Assembly (NCBI GenBank): GCA_036346355.1
Contig: CM070577.1
Coordinates: 51,160,309-51,224,308, forward strand
Length of the DNA: 64,000 bases
Source of the DNA: Rhipidocladum racemiflorum
Taxonomy: Eukaryota; Streptophyta; Magnoliopsida; Poales; Poaceae
Reading direction: 5' to 3'
A program made the position numbers and the translations under genes. The first letter of the stretch is position 1. Each line of letters opens with the position of its first letter. Positions 21,701-32,958 of the stretch are shown piece by piece. The notes below the pieces were generated by a model that was not told where the DNA came from, searched no databases, and saw only the letters and a list, made by a program, of their open reading frames with translations.

Positions 21701-23248
21701 CAACAAGACATCATATTTTGTTTGAAATTACAATGACATTGTCTCATCAACATGGTGCTGTCAGGTTTGACAAGTTGGATGGTCGAAAATCAATGTTTAG
21801 AAGCCAGTTATGGAGGCAGATCTCTAACAGTGGGAGAGCAAAAGCTAATAACGAGTCTAGTATGGTCTTATGGTCGAGATCTAACGTTTAGAAATAAGTT
21901 CAGGAGCCAAACCTCATACAGAGGGAGACAAAATAAAAAATTCTTACCTTATAACATTTCAACTGAAAACTTCGGAATGATGTTCCTTTCTTATCTTTTG
22001 GATCAGTTGATGTTATTATTTGATGACTGGTTTAACTAATTGCCTATTTAATATGATAAATAAATCGACCGTGACCATTATAAATAAATATATAGCAACC
22101 GAAGTCCTAAAATGTTTGCTTCACCATTAGATTTCTTTCTTTGTACTTTTCTTGTAGATTTGCTGATACATGCTTATATTATTAACAGAGGACGCAAATG
22201 GAATCCTCTTAGACAGAGATTAGATAGCTATGACTACACAGTTGAACAACATGTGGTTGGTTCACTGTTGTTTACACCAGTCCTGCTTCTTCTGCCGACA
22301 ACTTCTATATTCTATATATTCTTCTCTATCTTGAGTACCACAATTATCTGTTTGTGCATAGTGTTGGAAACCGCAATATCTATAATCCACTCTACTCCTT
22401 GTGCTGAGTTGATTCTGTGGATGACAAGGAGGCAAAGATTTCCTGCTGGATTATTATTCCTTCCTGTGTCGTTATCATCTGTATGTACTGACGAATATGA
22501 TGCCCTATCAGTTGAATATTGTTCAGCCAGTGGAAGTGATGAAAGGAAAACAGATCATCTCATCCATTTACATTCAGGACCTTTAGTTTCAGAACTTCGC
22601 TGTAACTATGCCACTCTCGGTAAGCTGTTTATCTTGACTTTGGCCTACGCCTTTCTTATGTTGACACAATATTTGTCTAGTTGTCTATTTTTACTATAAA
22701 CATCAGCAGCATCTGCTGTATTTTTTATTCAAGCACTTCTGTTTCTAATGATTTCCCTGATTTCCCTTTTGAATTCCTGCCGGCCTGCTGAGTTGTCATT
22801 TTATTTAAGCACTTATTTTCTAATTTTGCAGCTTAGCTTTGTATATCGGAGAAAACTATAAAACACAGGCTTTTAAGAATGGAATTATCTGTTCGATTTA
22901 GCATACATTTTCACCTATGTAATTTCGTTCAGTTGAGATCTTGCTAACATAAACGAAGCTGATGCAGGGCAAGTAATTGGGCCAAATTACCAGAAAGTTT
23001 TCAATTGGATTGGTTTCTCCTGCAAACAATTGGTGTACGGAATCCTTAGTGGTGCAAGGTTTCTACTTATTCGGTCAATTTGGTTGTATTTCTTGTTGGC
23101 ATTCATTGTAAACTCTTGCTGTGTTTATTTCAGGATCCCTTCAACACTGCATCTGCAGTTTTGTCCGTTTCCTTGGATGCATATTGGCATTAGAGAATAC
23201 TGGATGCTCTGCCGTGCTTCGGTCCTTTCATGTGCAGAAAAGCCGTGA
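15790..23248 (+). CDS. GPI1: PIG-Q/GPI1-like GPI-GlcNAc transferase subunit (9 inferred exons)
   Basis: PIG-Q/Gpi1 belongs to the ER-membrane complex that transfers GlcNAc from UDP-GlcNAc to phosphatidylinositol, the first step of GPI-anchor synthesis. Exons inferred from GT/AG borders and frame are 15790-15972, 17979-18413, 18543-18680, 18876-18979, 19054-19275, 19604-20098, 22189-22619, 22968-23058 and 23134-23248: 2214 nt, 737 codons plus TGA, all phases consistent. Recognition rests on the Gpi1 domain: GRKWNPLRQRLDSYDYTVEQ at the start of exon 7, then FTPVLLLLPTTSIFYIFF, plus several hydrophobic, membrane-like segments in exons 5-7. The N-terminus CRIWWP is typical of plant members. I start at ATG 15790 because no earlier in-frame ATG fits. 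Intron 3 contains a partial exon duplication; intron 6 (2.1 kb) contains a MITE-like insert. A complete, probably working gene; splicing is unverified. Confidence 0.88.
15973..17978 (+). other. Intron 1 of the GPI1-like gene
   Basis: A 2.0-kb AT-rich intron from CAG|GTCAGT to TTGTTAG|ACC. Short ORFs inside it have no recognisable domain and no clear transposon ends were found. Confidence 0.7.
18638..18891 (+). repeat. 125-bp tandem duplication across exon 3, intron 3 and exon 4 of GPI1
   Basis: Copy 1 (18638-18762) and copy 2 (18763-18887, plus four more matching bases) appear identical. Each contains the last 43 bases of exon 3, the whole original intron 3 and the first bases of exon 4. Splicing from the first donor (18681) to the second acceptor (before 18876) restores the normal protein. 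Using the first acceptor (before 18751) reads into TAA within eight codons. The copies' identity points to a recent event. Confidence 0.93.
20218..21120. repeat. Diverged direct repeats flanking an insert in GPI1 intron 6
   Basis: About 85 bp at 20204-20290 (AATGCTAGGTG...GAGAAAAATATCTTT...) recur, diverged, at 21033-21120. They lie on either side of the MITE-like element. They look like an old tandem duplication into which, or beside which, the insert came. Confidence 0.5.
20297..20937. mobile_element. MITE-like insert in GPI1 intron 6
   Basis: The left end TTGTTTGGCAACCAATGGGA pairs imperfectly with the inverse of the right end TCCCATGAACCAAACACG. Both ends continue into GGGGAATGGGG-like sequence. 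No coding capacity is visible. The family (hAT or PIF/Harbinger-like) and the target duplication could not be settled by eye. Confidence 0.45.
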
Positions 23249-24480
23249 CGGAATCAAGATTTCTAGCGTACTGACATCATTAGTTTTGTCCTAAGAATTT
23301 TTTCTTTAATTGCCTAACTCAGTAAAAAATTTTGTTTAAGTTGCAAGATGTCATGATGTTACACTGCTTTGTGGTGATGGTGTTACTGAAAATACCATTT
23401 GGCGTCACAGTTGTTACCATGAATCGAGATTAACAGGAATACATGACTATGTTTGCTGTCCAATTGTCCATTTTTAACTTTCATTTATATAACACGAAGT
23501 AATGTCTAAGCGAAACGAGCAGTAAAACATAAAATCTATTTTCTAATTTTTTTTTTGGATTTTCCAAAAAACAATAGAGGCTGATATGTGGGCCACTGGT
23601 CCATAGATAAGCCCAGGAACTCTCAAGCTTGGTCAACAATGGATCTGGCACACGGATTTGGCTCCCTAGTATGTGGGCCTCACACATCTGAAACATGGCT
23701 TATGAAAGACTTAAGTCCATGAAGATCTAAATGCTTATTTGGCTGCTGACTCGGCATCATGTGGCATGCCATGTCAGCGACGGCATGCAAAACCCGATGG
23801 TCAATGGTGGTGATCTACGGTGACTCTGAGTCGTACCTCCAGCAAGATCTCGACGTGGCAAAAGTTATGACGTGGGTGTCATGGGAAACAACGATCGACG
23901 GCGACCAAAGAAGTGGCCACTGGTAATGGCATGATACGACCATGCTCCCAGTGAAAGCGCGCACGAGGTAGAATATGGAACGACGATCCCAGTAGTGATG
24001 ACCAAGGGCTCAGAAACTCATCGGCGGTGAAAAAAAATCTTGCTTGCAATTCAGCGGTGCTCTCAAAGAACCTCCAAATCTAGCGAAATGATGGCGACTT
24101 AAGGCGGCTATGGTTATGGCTTTTATTGCGTGGCTTAAAGCGTGCTGGTGCTCACCTTTTATTTGCCTAGGTATCCATGTAGAGGCACGAAATGGAATTA
24201 AAGTCCGCAGTGACCACAGCTCGACGGAGCCAGAGGAGCCACAGCCTGTGCCTGAGCCGCAGTCAGAGCCAGAGGAGGACGTTGCACCGTTGACCACAGT
24301 TGTGGTAGGGCATGGAGATTGCTTCGCGCCGATGCCGCCGCACCCGCCACGTGGAGGCAGTGGAGGTTGGGTCGAGGAGTGAGCGTTCAGGATTAAAAGT
24401 TGAGACTCCTTCGTCGAGTCGCGTTATAGAATAAAGAGTCACCCTTAGAGGCGTTAGACTCAGGTGTGCTAGTTTGCTTT
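23249..24480. other. 3' UTR of the GPI1-like gene, then unassigned sequence
   Basis: The first few hundred bases after the TGA are AT-rich and probably 3' UTR; no clear poly(A) signal was pinned. From about 23560 the composition changes. A GC-richer part (about 24110-24382) can be read as a Pro/Glu-rich peptide on the plus strand, but no domain is recognised. I assign no gene. Confidence 0.4.
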
Positions 24481-25294
24481 GTGTAGGATCGAAGTATACG
24501 AATATAGCAATCAGAGGGGGGGTGAATGATTGTGCGGAAGCTAAAACCAAATTCTTGATCTACTAAAAGTTCACCCCAAAACAGAACCAAATAATTGCCT
24601 CGTTTTCGACAAAAACAGAATGACAGAGGTTCGGTAAAAAGAGAATTCCTGGAGATCCAACCGTCGAAACGATCTGAAATTTGGACACAAGAAACTAGAT
24701 TCTAATACGAATCAAACCCAAAAAGAATTAGCTCGATCGGACTTACGGATCAAAAGTTATAAGCTTCGCAAGCTTGCTGTTCCAGAACTTGACGAAAATC
24801 AATCTAATCGAAACTTGTAGATTGATCAAGAACAACAAAAGATTTATCAACAAAACTTTGAGGAACACTAGATCAATACCCTAGAGAGGTTTTTGATGGA
24901 TCAAATCAAGATGAAACTCAAAAAACAAAAACCAATCTAGAACTAGAACAAGTATGCAAACAAGAACCAAAAGAGAATATTGTAGCACACAAGGAACTAG
25001 AAGAATTGATCTTTATTTCTTTTGTCTAAAGTACTCCCGTCAAAAGAGTACAAACCCTAAAACCAAGCTCAAGCTCCCTTGCGCCTGTTCTGCTACTTGG
25101 TTCGATTGATGCCCTTTAACAGGAGACACCCCTCCTATTTAAAGGACCAACCCACAAGGAGTTCTGAATACGATTCCTATTCCCTAGAAGGAATCTGTAT
25201 CCAACACAACTCTACTTGGCCCAACCTGGCCGAGTACAACTCTTGCACGCGTATGGCAACCCTACCATACTCACGTGACTAACACTTTGCACGC
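24481..25294 (-). repeat. Sirevirus-like LTR, left part, reverse orientation
   Basis: The block AGAGGGGGGGTGAAT near 24514 is the reverse of the CACCCCCCTCT block at the end of the LTR at 8628-10226, so this looks like the 3' end of a minus-strand Sirevirus LTR. A TATTTAAAGG near 25135 gives a TTTAAATA-type TATA on the minus strand. The sequence is cut by the Tat element at 25295 and resumes at 36753. The outer boundaries are uncertain. Confidence 0.45.
25246..25294. repeat. Short tandem repeat at the Tat insertion site
   Basis: A roughly 44-bp unit (CACGCGTATGG...ACTCACGTGACTAACACTTTG) occurs before the Tat element. It recurs twice after it (36748-36787, and a diverged copy to about 36820). 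The element landed inside this small array, and its duplication CACGC is part of the unit. Confidence 0.7.
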
Positions 25295-25917
25295 TGTTTG
25301 CACCAAAATTCGGTATGTATTGGAATCGGTCTAAAAATAGAAGTATCGTACAGAAAGGAATCGGTAATCGGCTCGGAAAAGGAATCCGTTTCTAAAAAAG
25401 GAAAGGAAATCGGATAAAAGGCCGATACGGATAAATACACCGTATCCATGTACAACTCGGATCGGTCAGGCGTGTTATAAAAGGGGGAGGGCGCCAAGCG
25501 AAGACAATCAATCAATTCCAACAACACACACATCTACTTTTTACAAGCTTTTCTTTTACATTGTTTTAGCCTCATAGATCTCTCTGCAAGTCGACGGAAT
25601 CAACATAGTTGCGCATCGCCGATTGTTGATTTTAGCCGATTTCACCCAGGTTTGATTTGCTTCGTTTTGTTGCGCATCGCCTTCCGGCCGATTTTTACCT
25701 TGTATCCGGATCAACTGTAACCAGTTGATCTAGTTATCTCCTAATCGGTTCTTGCCGACTAGCGAAAAGCCGATAGATCTTTGTTTATCGGCTTCGATCA
25801 AATTACAAATTCTACCTTGTCGATTTCAGGTCAAATCGACTGGCACGCTCTGCAAACCCGGCGTTTGTCTCGTATGTTCGAAGCTAAAGATCCTGCTTCA
25901 CATTTTTAGCGCGAACA
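25295..25917 (+). repeat. 5' LTR of the Tat element
   Basis: It runs from TGTTTGCACC to GCGCGAACA, 623 bp. It is nearly identical to 36122-36747 except for an 8-base block (CGTACAGA against AAATGCGA) and a short GGCC/CGAAGCC difference near the middle. A TATAAAAG box lies at 25476-25483. Confidence 0.95.
25476..25483 (+). promoter_or_regulatory. TATA box in the Tat 5' LTR
   Basis: TATAAAAG is followed by a GGGGGAGGGCGCC stretch and is preserved in the 3' LTR at 36303-36310. It would drive the genomic RNA of the element. Confidence 0.65.
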
Positions 25918-25922
25918 TATTT

Positions 25923-25940
25923 TGGCACGCCCAGTGGGAC
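25923..25940 (+). other. Primer-binding site of the Tat element
   Basis: TGGCACGCCCAGTGGGAC begins five bases after the 5' LTR and starts with the TGG expected to pair with a tRNA CCA end. It is clearly not the Met-tRNA site used by the CRM-like elements in this window. I do not assign the tRNA. Confidence 0.6.
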
Positions 25941-25949
25941 CCAAAAGGA

Positions 25950-28435
25950 ATGTCGTCAACCGACAAACCCGCAGTCACCGCCGATATCAACACCGATGCC
26001 ATAATCGCGCCCCAGATGGCCGATTTAACCCCTGAGCAACGGAAAGAACTCGAAGATCGAAAGGCAGCTCTGGAGGAAATGATGCTACGATGCTTCCAGA
26101 AAACACGCCGTGGCGTTACTCAAAAGATTGCACTCCCAAGCATCAATCCTATCGGAGATTCAACATCTGAATCGGTAAGCCGATACGCACCCGCTCAAGC
26201 TGATTTATCAAGTATGATCGAGCAATCTGTCCATCACGCATTGATTAACCAATCATCGGCTCTAGTGTCTACTTTAAAGCCGATGATAGAAAATAGTGTG
26301 AAAACAATTGCTCAAGAATTAGCTGCGTCTGGAAGCCTGCTAGATCCACCACAAACCATCCCTACGCACTCCGGTATATTCCATAGCACCCAACACCAAC
26401 ACAAGAACGATCGGCTCAAGCACCTATCATGATGCCGGCTCAACCTCTTGTTTTGAAACCAAGCATACTGAGAGATGGGTTCACACACTACCATGGGCAC
26501 ACGGATGGAGCCAAGATAGGCGCATCAAATCAATCAAGTCGCGCCTCTAATAACATCGGGTTATCGGCTTATCACCGATCGAAATGGGACAGTTCCACAA
26601 TCACGAGGAGCCACAACCATGAAACAAGCACCATATAGGGTGGTGCCATACGTCGAACCTTTCGCGCCCATACCCGATGCATTAGGTTTTAATCGCGATT
26701 ATGACGCAGCACCAAGACCTCCTGAGGTGCGAAGTTGGACAAAGACCCGAGTTTGCACTCGGGGCAGTGGCGCAAACAATGAGAATTGGCCGTGTCCGGC
26801 TGCACCACAAGCCGACAATGTTAATTGGGCAGAACAAATTGCCAATGTTTTGAGAGAGCAGTTCGGTTTACAACCCAGAGGGAGAGTGATCGGCTACAGG
26901 AAGCCGTATCCCGATTACGTAGACCGAATGCCATACCCCCACAACTTTAGGATACCAGATTTTGCTAAATTCTCAGGGGATGATTCTATTACCACAATTG
27001 AGCATATCGGACGATTCATAGCTCAATGTGGGGAGGCCGCATTTGACGGATTAAAAATTAGATTGTTCCCTTTATCATTATTCCGCACGCTGCGTTCACT
27101 TGGTTCACGAATCTACCCCCAAATTCAGTACACATGTGGAACGATTTAGAAAGCCGATTCCATGAATACTTCTTTTCAGGGACTATGGAGCTTAGGATTT
27201 CCGATCTTAGTTCAGTCCGACAGAAGTACGGTGAATCGGTCTCTGATTATATCAAGAGATTTAGAGGCGTACGGAATAGGTGCTACAGTGTAACATTACC
27301 CGACGATCAATTGGCCGACCTAGCGTTCCAAGGGTTAATCCCTCCATTAAAAGAAAAGTTGTCAGGCCAGGAGTTCCCCGACTTAGGCCACCTACTCCAT
27401 CGCGTATCGGCACATGAAAGCCGATATGCAGAGAGCAAAGGGTTTAAAGATAGGTTTAGGACAAACGGCAATGAAAAGGCCAAAGTAAACATGGTAGATT
27501 ACGATTCGGGCGACACCTCTGACGACGGCGTATGAACATAGCCGAGTGGGCCAAAGGTTCCAAAAAACCACTCGTATGCTCTCTGCTTAGGCCGACAAAG
27601 AATAAAGCGGAAGTCAAGTACTCGTATGATGTGTCAAAGTGTGACAAGATATTTGATTTATTACTACAAGAAAAACTCATAAGGTTACCAGAAGGGCATA
27701 TCATACCATCGGCCGAAGAAATTAAAAAGCGAAGGTATTGCAAATGGCATCATTCGTTCTCTCATAACACTAACGATTGCAATATTTTTCGACAACAGAT
27801 CCAATCGGCCATCGCCGATGGCAGGTTAAAGTTTGCAGAAGAATCGGCTATGCAGATAGATATGGGCCCTTTTCAGGTCAACATGGTTCAATGTTCACGA
27901 AAAGAAAAGAGGCCTGCGGAAGAGGATAAGCCGACTAAGGGAATTGTATCACGAGACGAGACAAGCAGAGATCACTGTCGGTTCTATACAAATAGAAGCC
28001 GATAAAAATGGACAAAACTCAAGAACGGTGAAACCAAGAGGGGACTTAGAGGTCGGTAAATGGTATCGAGCTGAGAAGGCTCCAAGAAGAGCCGATTTCA
28101 AACCAAAGCCGACCTTCTCACAACTCCTGGGGAAATATGAAAGGATAAGTCGAAGGTATAACCCTCAACACCACCAGGGTTTTCATCGATCAGGGCAAAG
28201 GAGGGACGAACGTCGGCGGCCAGATGTGCCACATCGGCCGATTACAGAGGAAGAGAAACATCGGCAATGTCATTTTGGCGCTTTCTTGGGAGAGAGGGAT
28301 GACCTTACCAACGATTGTATCTTGTCCTATGCAAAGACTTCGTCTACATGTCGGCCAAGCCAATCTGTAAAGACAGGTTGTCCAGACCGGTATACGATCG
28401 CCCGTAAGGAAGCGAAGGCCGATCTATGAAAGGTT
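25950..28435 (+). pseudogene. gag of the Tat element (frameshifted)
   Basis: Gag begins at ATG 25950 (MSSTDKPAVTAD) and passes through at least four overlapping frames: 25950-26432, 26619-27149, 27134-27535 and 27532-28005, then 27944-28429. The core gag region is recognisable by RIPDFAKFSGDDSITTIEHI (about 26950) and by the SDYIKRFRGVRNRC and LADLAFQGLIPPLKEKL stretches (27240-27360). A zinc-knuckle-like CKWHHSFSHNTNDC (about 27739-27780) follows. The tail is rich in charged residues. Small indels between frames make this copy of gag defective unless they are assembly errors. Confidence 0.8.
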
Positions 28436-28691
28436 GTCAACATCGTAACAAGGCGAATCCTCCCAAAATCGGGAATTATCGGCTAACGCAAGAAGGATGG
28501 AATCGACAAATGAAATGGGCAATTTAATGGAAAGATAAGAAAGCCGATAGAACCCAAACCTAGATGGTGCCCTTCGGGTCTCAAAGAAGTCGCAACGAAG
28601 GCTTCAGCGATTAAAAACACAAGAAGAAAGGGAAGCCGAAAAGGAGAGTGAGAGGGATCGGACGTTTAATAAGTTAAGACCGGTACCGATT

Positions 28692-29169
28692 TTGAAAAAG
28701 GAGTGGAGAAAGAAGGAACAGATCGATAGTGATTCAGATCAATCGGTTCAATCCAGTTCTCCGATGATCCGAGATGATACGCCACCAATGGATATAAACA
28801 TGGTATTCACTTTACCTGGCCGAGTTCAGAATCGAAGAATCGGCCAAGAAGTGTTCGCCCGATTGTGCCTCGGAGCACCGTGACGCTGTGTTTGAAAAAC
28901 CACAAGACATGCATCGGCATTTGAAACCATTGTATCTAAAAGGATACATTAATGGCCGACCGATATCCCGTATGTTGGTCGATGGCGGGGCAACGGTCAA
29001 TCTGATGCCGTTAAGTACTTTCAGAAAGTTGGGAAAAGCCGACGAAGACTTAATCAAGACCAACATGGTGCTAAATGACTTCACCGGAGACCCAACTGAG
29101 GCTAAAGGCGTAATGGTGTCAGAATCGATACCGGTAATAAAACTTTGCCGATCGCGTTTTTGTGATTGA
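28692..29169 (+). pseudogene. Protease region of the Tat element
   Basis: The retropepsin motif LVDGGATVNLMP sits at about 28977-29012, inside the frame 28888-29169. An upstream frame, 28692-28883, belongs to the linker and is separated from it by one indel. It continues in broken frames (29162-29464) before the intact Pol frame at 29472. It would process the polyprotein. Confidence 0.75.
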
Positions 29170-29471
29170 AGCCAAAGGCAATTACAGGCGTACTCCTTGG
29201 GCGGATCGATCCATGCTAAGCTGTTGCATACCATCAACTATGCACCGTAAATCGGTGCGATGGAACGATGATACAAGAGAAGTCGCATCACCGACACATC
29301 GGCTCATATCGCCATGGCTAGCCCTGACACCAATTGGCCACACGAAGAGGCTGAATGCATATCAGGAAAAGCCTTGGACAATTGCGATTTTATCTGTATT
29401 GAGAAATCAGGATTCAGGCCGATCAGCGTTAAACCCAATACGTTTGATCGGACAGACGAAGTGATAAGAAG

Positions 29472-32400
29472 ATGGAGCGCGAGACAATAGCAAAACTGCG
29501 GCAAAAGGTAAGGAGCTATCGGCAGGAAGAATACGAAGAAGCTGTTGAAGATTTTGAAGAAGAAAGAAAGGGGTTAGGATTTACTTCTGCCGATTTGCTT
29601 GAAGAAATCGATATTGGTGAAGGGGATAGCAAAAGACCAACGTTTGTAAGTGCTAAATTAGAACCCAGTTATAAAGCAAAGTTGGTCGAAATACTCAAGG
29701 AATATAAGGATTGCTTTGCGTGGGAGTATTATGAAATGCCAGGTTTAAGCCGACAGCTAGTTGAACATCGGCTACCTATAAAACCTGGCTATCGGCCGTT
29801 CAAACAGTACCCGAGGCGGTTTAACCCTACGTTGTATAACGCTATAAAGGAAGAAGTAGGACGATTGCTAGAGGCGAAATTTATCCGGCCTTGCCGATAC
29901 GCTGAGTGGGTCTCAAACATCGTCCCTGTGAAGAAGAAAAACGGCAAACTTAGGGTATGTGTCGATTTTAGAGATTTAAACAAAGCTACGCCAAAAGACG
30001 AGTACCCGATGCCCATAGCCGATATGCTTATCGATGCTGCATCTGGGAATAAAATCATAAGTTTCTTGGACGGGAACGCCGGATACAATCAGATATTCAT
30101 GGCCGAAGCCGATATACCCAAAACGGCTTTCAGATGCCCGGGGGCTTTAGGGCTATATGAATGGAAAGTGATGACCTTCGGTTTAAAAAATGCCGGTGCT
30201 ACTTACCAACGTGCTATGAACCATATTTTCCATGATTTGATCGGCAATACTGTGGAAATATACATTGACGACGTAGTGGTAAAATCCAAAGAAGACTGGC
30301 AACATTTAGCCGATCTGGAAAAGATGTTCGAAAGCACAAGGTTGCATGGGTTAAAAATGAACCCCCTCAAATGTGCTTTCGGGGTGTCGGCTGGGCAATT
30401 TCTTGGGTTTACGGTACATGAAGGAGGAATTGAAGTAAACGAAGCCAAAGTAAAAGCCATAGCCGATACTAAACCGCCGACAAGCAAAAAGGAGTTGCAG
30501 ATATTGATTGGAAAAATCAACTACTTGCGACGTTTCATCTCAAACTTGTCAGGGCGTATTCGTGCTTTCACACCGCTGCTGAAAATTAAAGACAACCTAG
30601 AGTTCAAATGGGGAGCCGATCAGCAAAAAGCCTTCGACGACATAAAAGGATATCTGATGAGTCCACCAGTATTGACCGCACCAAAACACGGTATACCTTT
30701 TAGACTATATATATCGGCTGAAGGTGATTCGATTGGGGCAGTTTTAACACAAGAAGCCGATAGGAAGGAACGAGCAATATTCTACTTAAGCCGACGTCTT
30801 CTAGATGCAGAAACCAGGTATCCCCTAGTAGAAAAATTATGCTTATCATTGTATTTTGCTTGCACCAAGTTAAGACATTATATGCTGGCTTCCAAGTGCG
30901 TCATAATATGCAAAACCGATATAGTAAAATACATATTATCGGCGCCAATTCTACGAGGTCGGCTTGGTAAATGGGCATACGCCCTAACAGAGTTTGAGTT
31001 ATCCTATGAATCGGCTAAATCTGTGAAAGGACAAGCTGTGGCCGATTTTATCACAGGGAGTGAAACATTAGTAAGAACAACTAGTGTAACTCCTTGGCAA
31101 CTGTATTTTGATGGGTCTGTTTGCCAAGAAGGCGAAGGCATCGGTGTGATATTAGTTTCACCTAGAAAGCAGGAGTATGACTTCATGTATCGGCTAAATA
31201 GCCGATGTTCAAATAATCAAGCAGAATACGAAGCATTACTAAGGGGTCTACAACTGTTAGATAGCATCGGAGTGAGAGACGTCGAAGCTTTTGGAGATTC
31301 GATGTTAATTGTACAGCAAGTCAGAGGAGAATACCGATGCAATGATGATGCACTAACCCAGTACTTGCATCAATGCCTCCAGATCATCGAGATGTTCACT
31401 ACATTTTCCATAGAACATATTCCCAGAGAAGCTAATGATAAAGCAAACCGATTGGCACAATGTGCATCAGGGTACAGGATTGAAAGCCGACAGGGACCAA
31501 TCGAGCTAAACGTTTGGCCGGTTTTATGTGTTCACCCTGTCGACTGGAGAACAGAGATAAGGGATTATTTGTCAGATCCAACCAAGCCGACCGAGCAAAA
31601 GGTCAGGCGCAAAGCACTCAAATATGTTATACTAGAAGACGTATTGTACTTTCGGACTATGGAAGGTTTGTTATTAAGATGTCTGGGAACCGAGGAAGCC
31701 AAAGTGGCGATGGGTGAAGTTCATGAAGGCATTTGTGGGTCACATCAATCGGCTCACAAGATGAAATGGATACTGAGACGAACAGGATATTTTTGGCCGA
31801 CGATGTTAGAAGATTGCTTCAAATATTATAGAGGATGCCAAACGTGTCAAAAGTTTGGTAACATACAGTCAGCGCCAGCATCGGCTTTACATCCGATCGT
31901 CAAGCCATGGCCGTTTAGAGGATGGGGTATAGACATAATCGGCCAGATATTCCCATCATCCAGCAAAGGACATAAATTCATCCTTGCAGCCACGGATTAT
32001 TTTTCAAAATGGGTTGAGGCTGTGCCACTCAAGAAGGTTACTGGTAAAGAACTAATCGACTTTGTAAATGAACACATCGTCCATCGGTTTGGGATTCCAC
32101 AGACAATCACTACTGATCAGGGTACTGTGTTCATGTCCAACGAGTTCAAAGGGTTTGCGGAAAGTCTTGGGATAAAATTACTCAACTCCTCCCCTTACTA
32201 TGCTCAGGCCAACGGACAGGCCGAATCATCGAACAAAACATTGATAAAGCTGATAAAAAGAAAAATTGAGGAAGAGCCAAGGAGATGGCATTCAACGCTA
32301 TCGGAGGCTTTATGGGCTTATCGGCTATCTCATCACGGATCAACTAAATTGTCACCCTTTCAGTTGGTATACGGACAAGAAGCCGTTTTGCCCGTTGAAA

Positions 32401-32801
32401 TCAACATCGGCTCAATAAGGCTACACGAGCAAGATAAGGTATCAGCCGATGAATACAAACAGGCGATGCTGGACAATCTAGATGATTTGGCTGAACTAAG
32501 GCTAATCACGCTAGATCGGCTTAAAAAGAACAAAGAGATGGTTGCCAGGTCGTACAATAAAAAAGTGATTTTTAAGTCATTTAATCAAGCCGATTTGGTG
32601 TGGAAAACCGTGTTGCCGATCGGGTCTAAAGATAATCGATTCGGCAAATGGTCTCCAACATGGGAAGGACCTTATAAGATCAATCGACCGGTTGACGGAA
32701 ATTCATATATATTGGAAACCTTAGACGGGTTCATCCTACCTAAGGCAATCAATGGGAAATATCTAAAGGCGTATTACCCAAGCATATGGGTCGGGTCATA
32801 A
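29472..32801 (+). CDS. Tat Pol: RT, RNase H, archaeal-type RNase H and integrase
   Basis: An uninterrupted 1109-codon frame. RT (about residues 60-300) has KKNGKLRVCVDFRDLN, MTFGLKNAGATYQRAM and the catalytic YIDDVVVKSK. RNase H follows with LYISAEGDSIGAVL and LDAETRYPLVEKLCL. A second, archaeal-type RNase H (about residues 535-665) shows LYFDGSV, NNQAEYEALL, FGDSMLIVQQV and REANDKANRLA. Integrase has the zinc finger (H-H, CQTCQK), GWGIDIIG, TTDQGTVF and ANGQAESSNKTL as the D, D, E residues, and a GPY-like end. Double RNase H is the hallmark of the Tat lineage. The intact frame suggests a young insertion, although frameshifts in gag and protease would block autonomy. Confidence 0.93.
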   Translation: MERETIAKLRQKVRSYRQEEYEEAVEDFEEERKGLGFTSADLLEEIDIGEGDSKRPTFVSAKLEPSYKAKLVEILKEYKDCFAWEYYEMPGLSRQLVEHRLPIKPGYRPFKQYPRRFNPTLYNAIKEEVGRLLEAKFIRPCRYAEWVSNIVPVKKKNGKLRVCVDFRDLNKATPKDEYPMPIADMLIDAASGNKIISFLDGNAGYNQIFMAEADIPKTAFRCPGALGLYEWKVMTFGLKNAGATYQRAMNHIFHDLIGNTVEIYIDDVVVKSKEDWQHLADLEKMFESTRLHGLKMNPLKCAFGVSAGQFLGFTVHEGGIEVNEAKVKAIADTKPPTSKKELQILIGKINYLRRFISNLSGRIRAFTPLLKIKDNLEFKWGADQQKAFDDIKGYLMSPPVLTAPKHGIPFRLYISAEGDSIGAVLTQEADRKERAIFYLSRRLLDAETRYPLVEKLCLSLYFACTKLRHYMLASKCVIICKTDIVKYILSAPILRGRLGKWAYALTEFELSYESAKSVKGQAVADFITGSETLVRTTSVTPWQLYFDGSVCQEGEGIGVILVSPRKQEYDFMYRLNSRCSNNQAEYEALLRGLQLLDSIGVRDVEAFGDSMLIVQQVRGEYRCNDDALTQYLHQCLQIIEMFTTFSIEHIPREANDKANRLAQCASGYRIESRQGPIELNVWPVLCVHPVDWRTEIRDYLSDPTKPTEQKVRRKALKYVILEDVLYFRTMEGLLLRCLGTEEAKVAMGEVHEGICGSHQSAHKMKWILRRTGYFWPTMLEDCFKYYRGCQTCQKFGNIQSAPASALHPIVKPWPFRGWGIDIIGQIFPSSSKGHKFILAATDYFSKWVEAVPLKKVTGKELIDFVNEHIVHRFGIPQTITTDQGTVFMSNEFKGFAESLGIKLLNSSPYYAQANGQAESSNKTLIKLIKRKIEEEPRRWHSTLSEALWAYRLSHHGSTKLSPFQLVYGQEAVLPVEINIGSIRLHEQDKVSADEYKQAMLDNLDDLAELRLITLDRLKKNKEMVARSYNKKVIFKSFNQADLVWKTVLPIGSKDNRFGKWSPTWEGPYKINRPVDGNSYILETLDGFILPKAINGKYLKAYYPSIWVGS

Positions 32802-32958
32802 CTACATAAAGAAGAACAGTAAAGATCGATTACAAGAACACATGCATATAAAATCGATCCTACAAATGACCAAGTCACCAAACATTCAACCACCATACTG
32901 ATTTACAAAAAAAAATCGGCTACATGGCCGATACAAAGACCAAGTTCAAGAGTTGCCT

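Noticed and set aside
21740..22039. Exon-like stretch in GPI1 intron 6 (FDKLDGRKSMFRSQLWRQIS)
   Set aside because: Exon 6 and exon 7 join in phase without it at a well-conserved Gpi1 segment (LWRLFRGRKWNPL), so inclusion would disrupt the domain.
24010..24382. ORFs on both strands with Pro/Glu-rich peptide
   Set aside because: Low complexity, no recognisable domain and no homologous copy in the window. Left unassigned.
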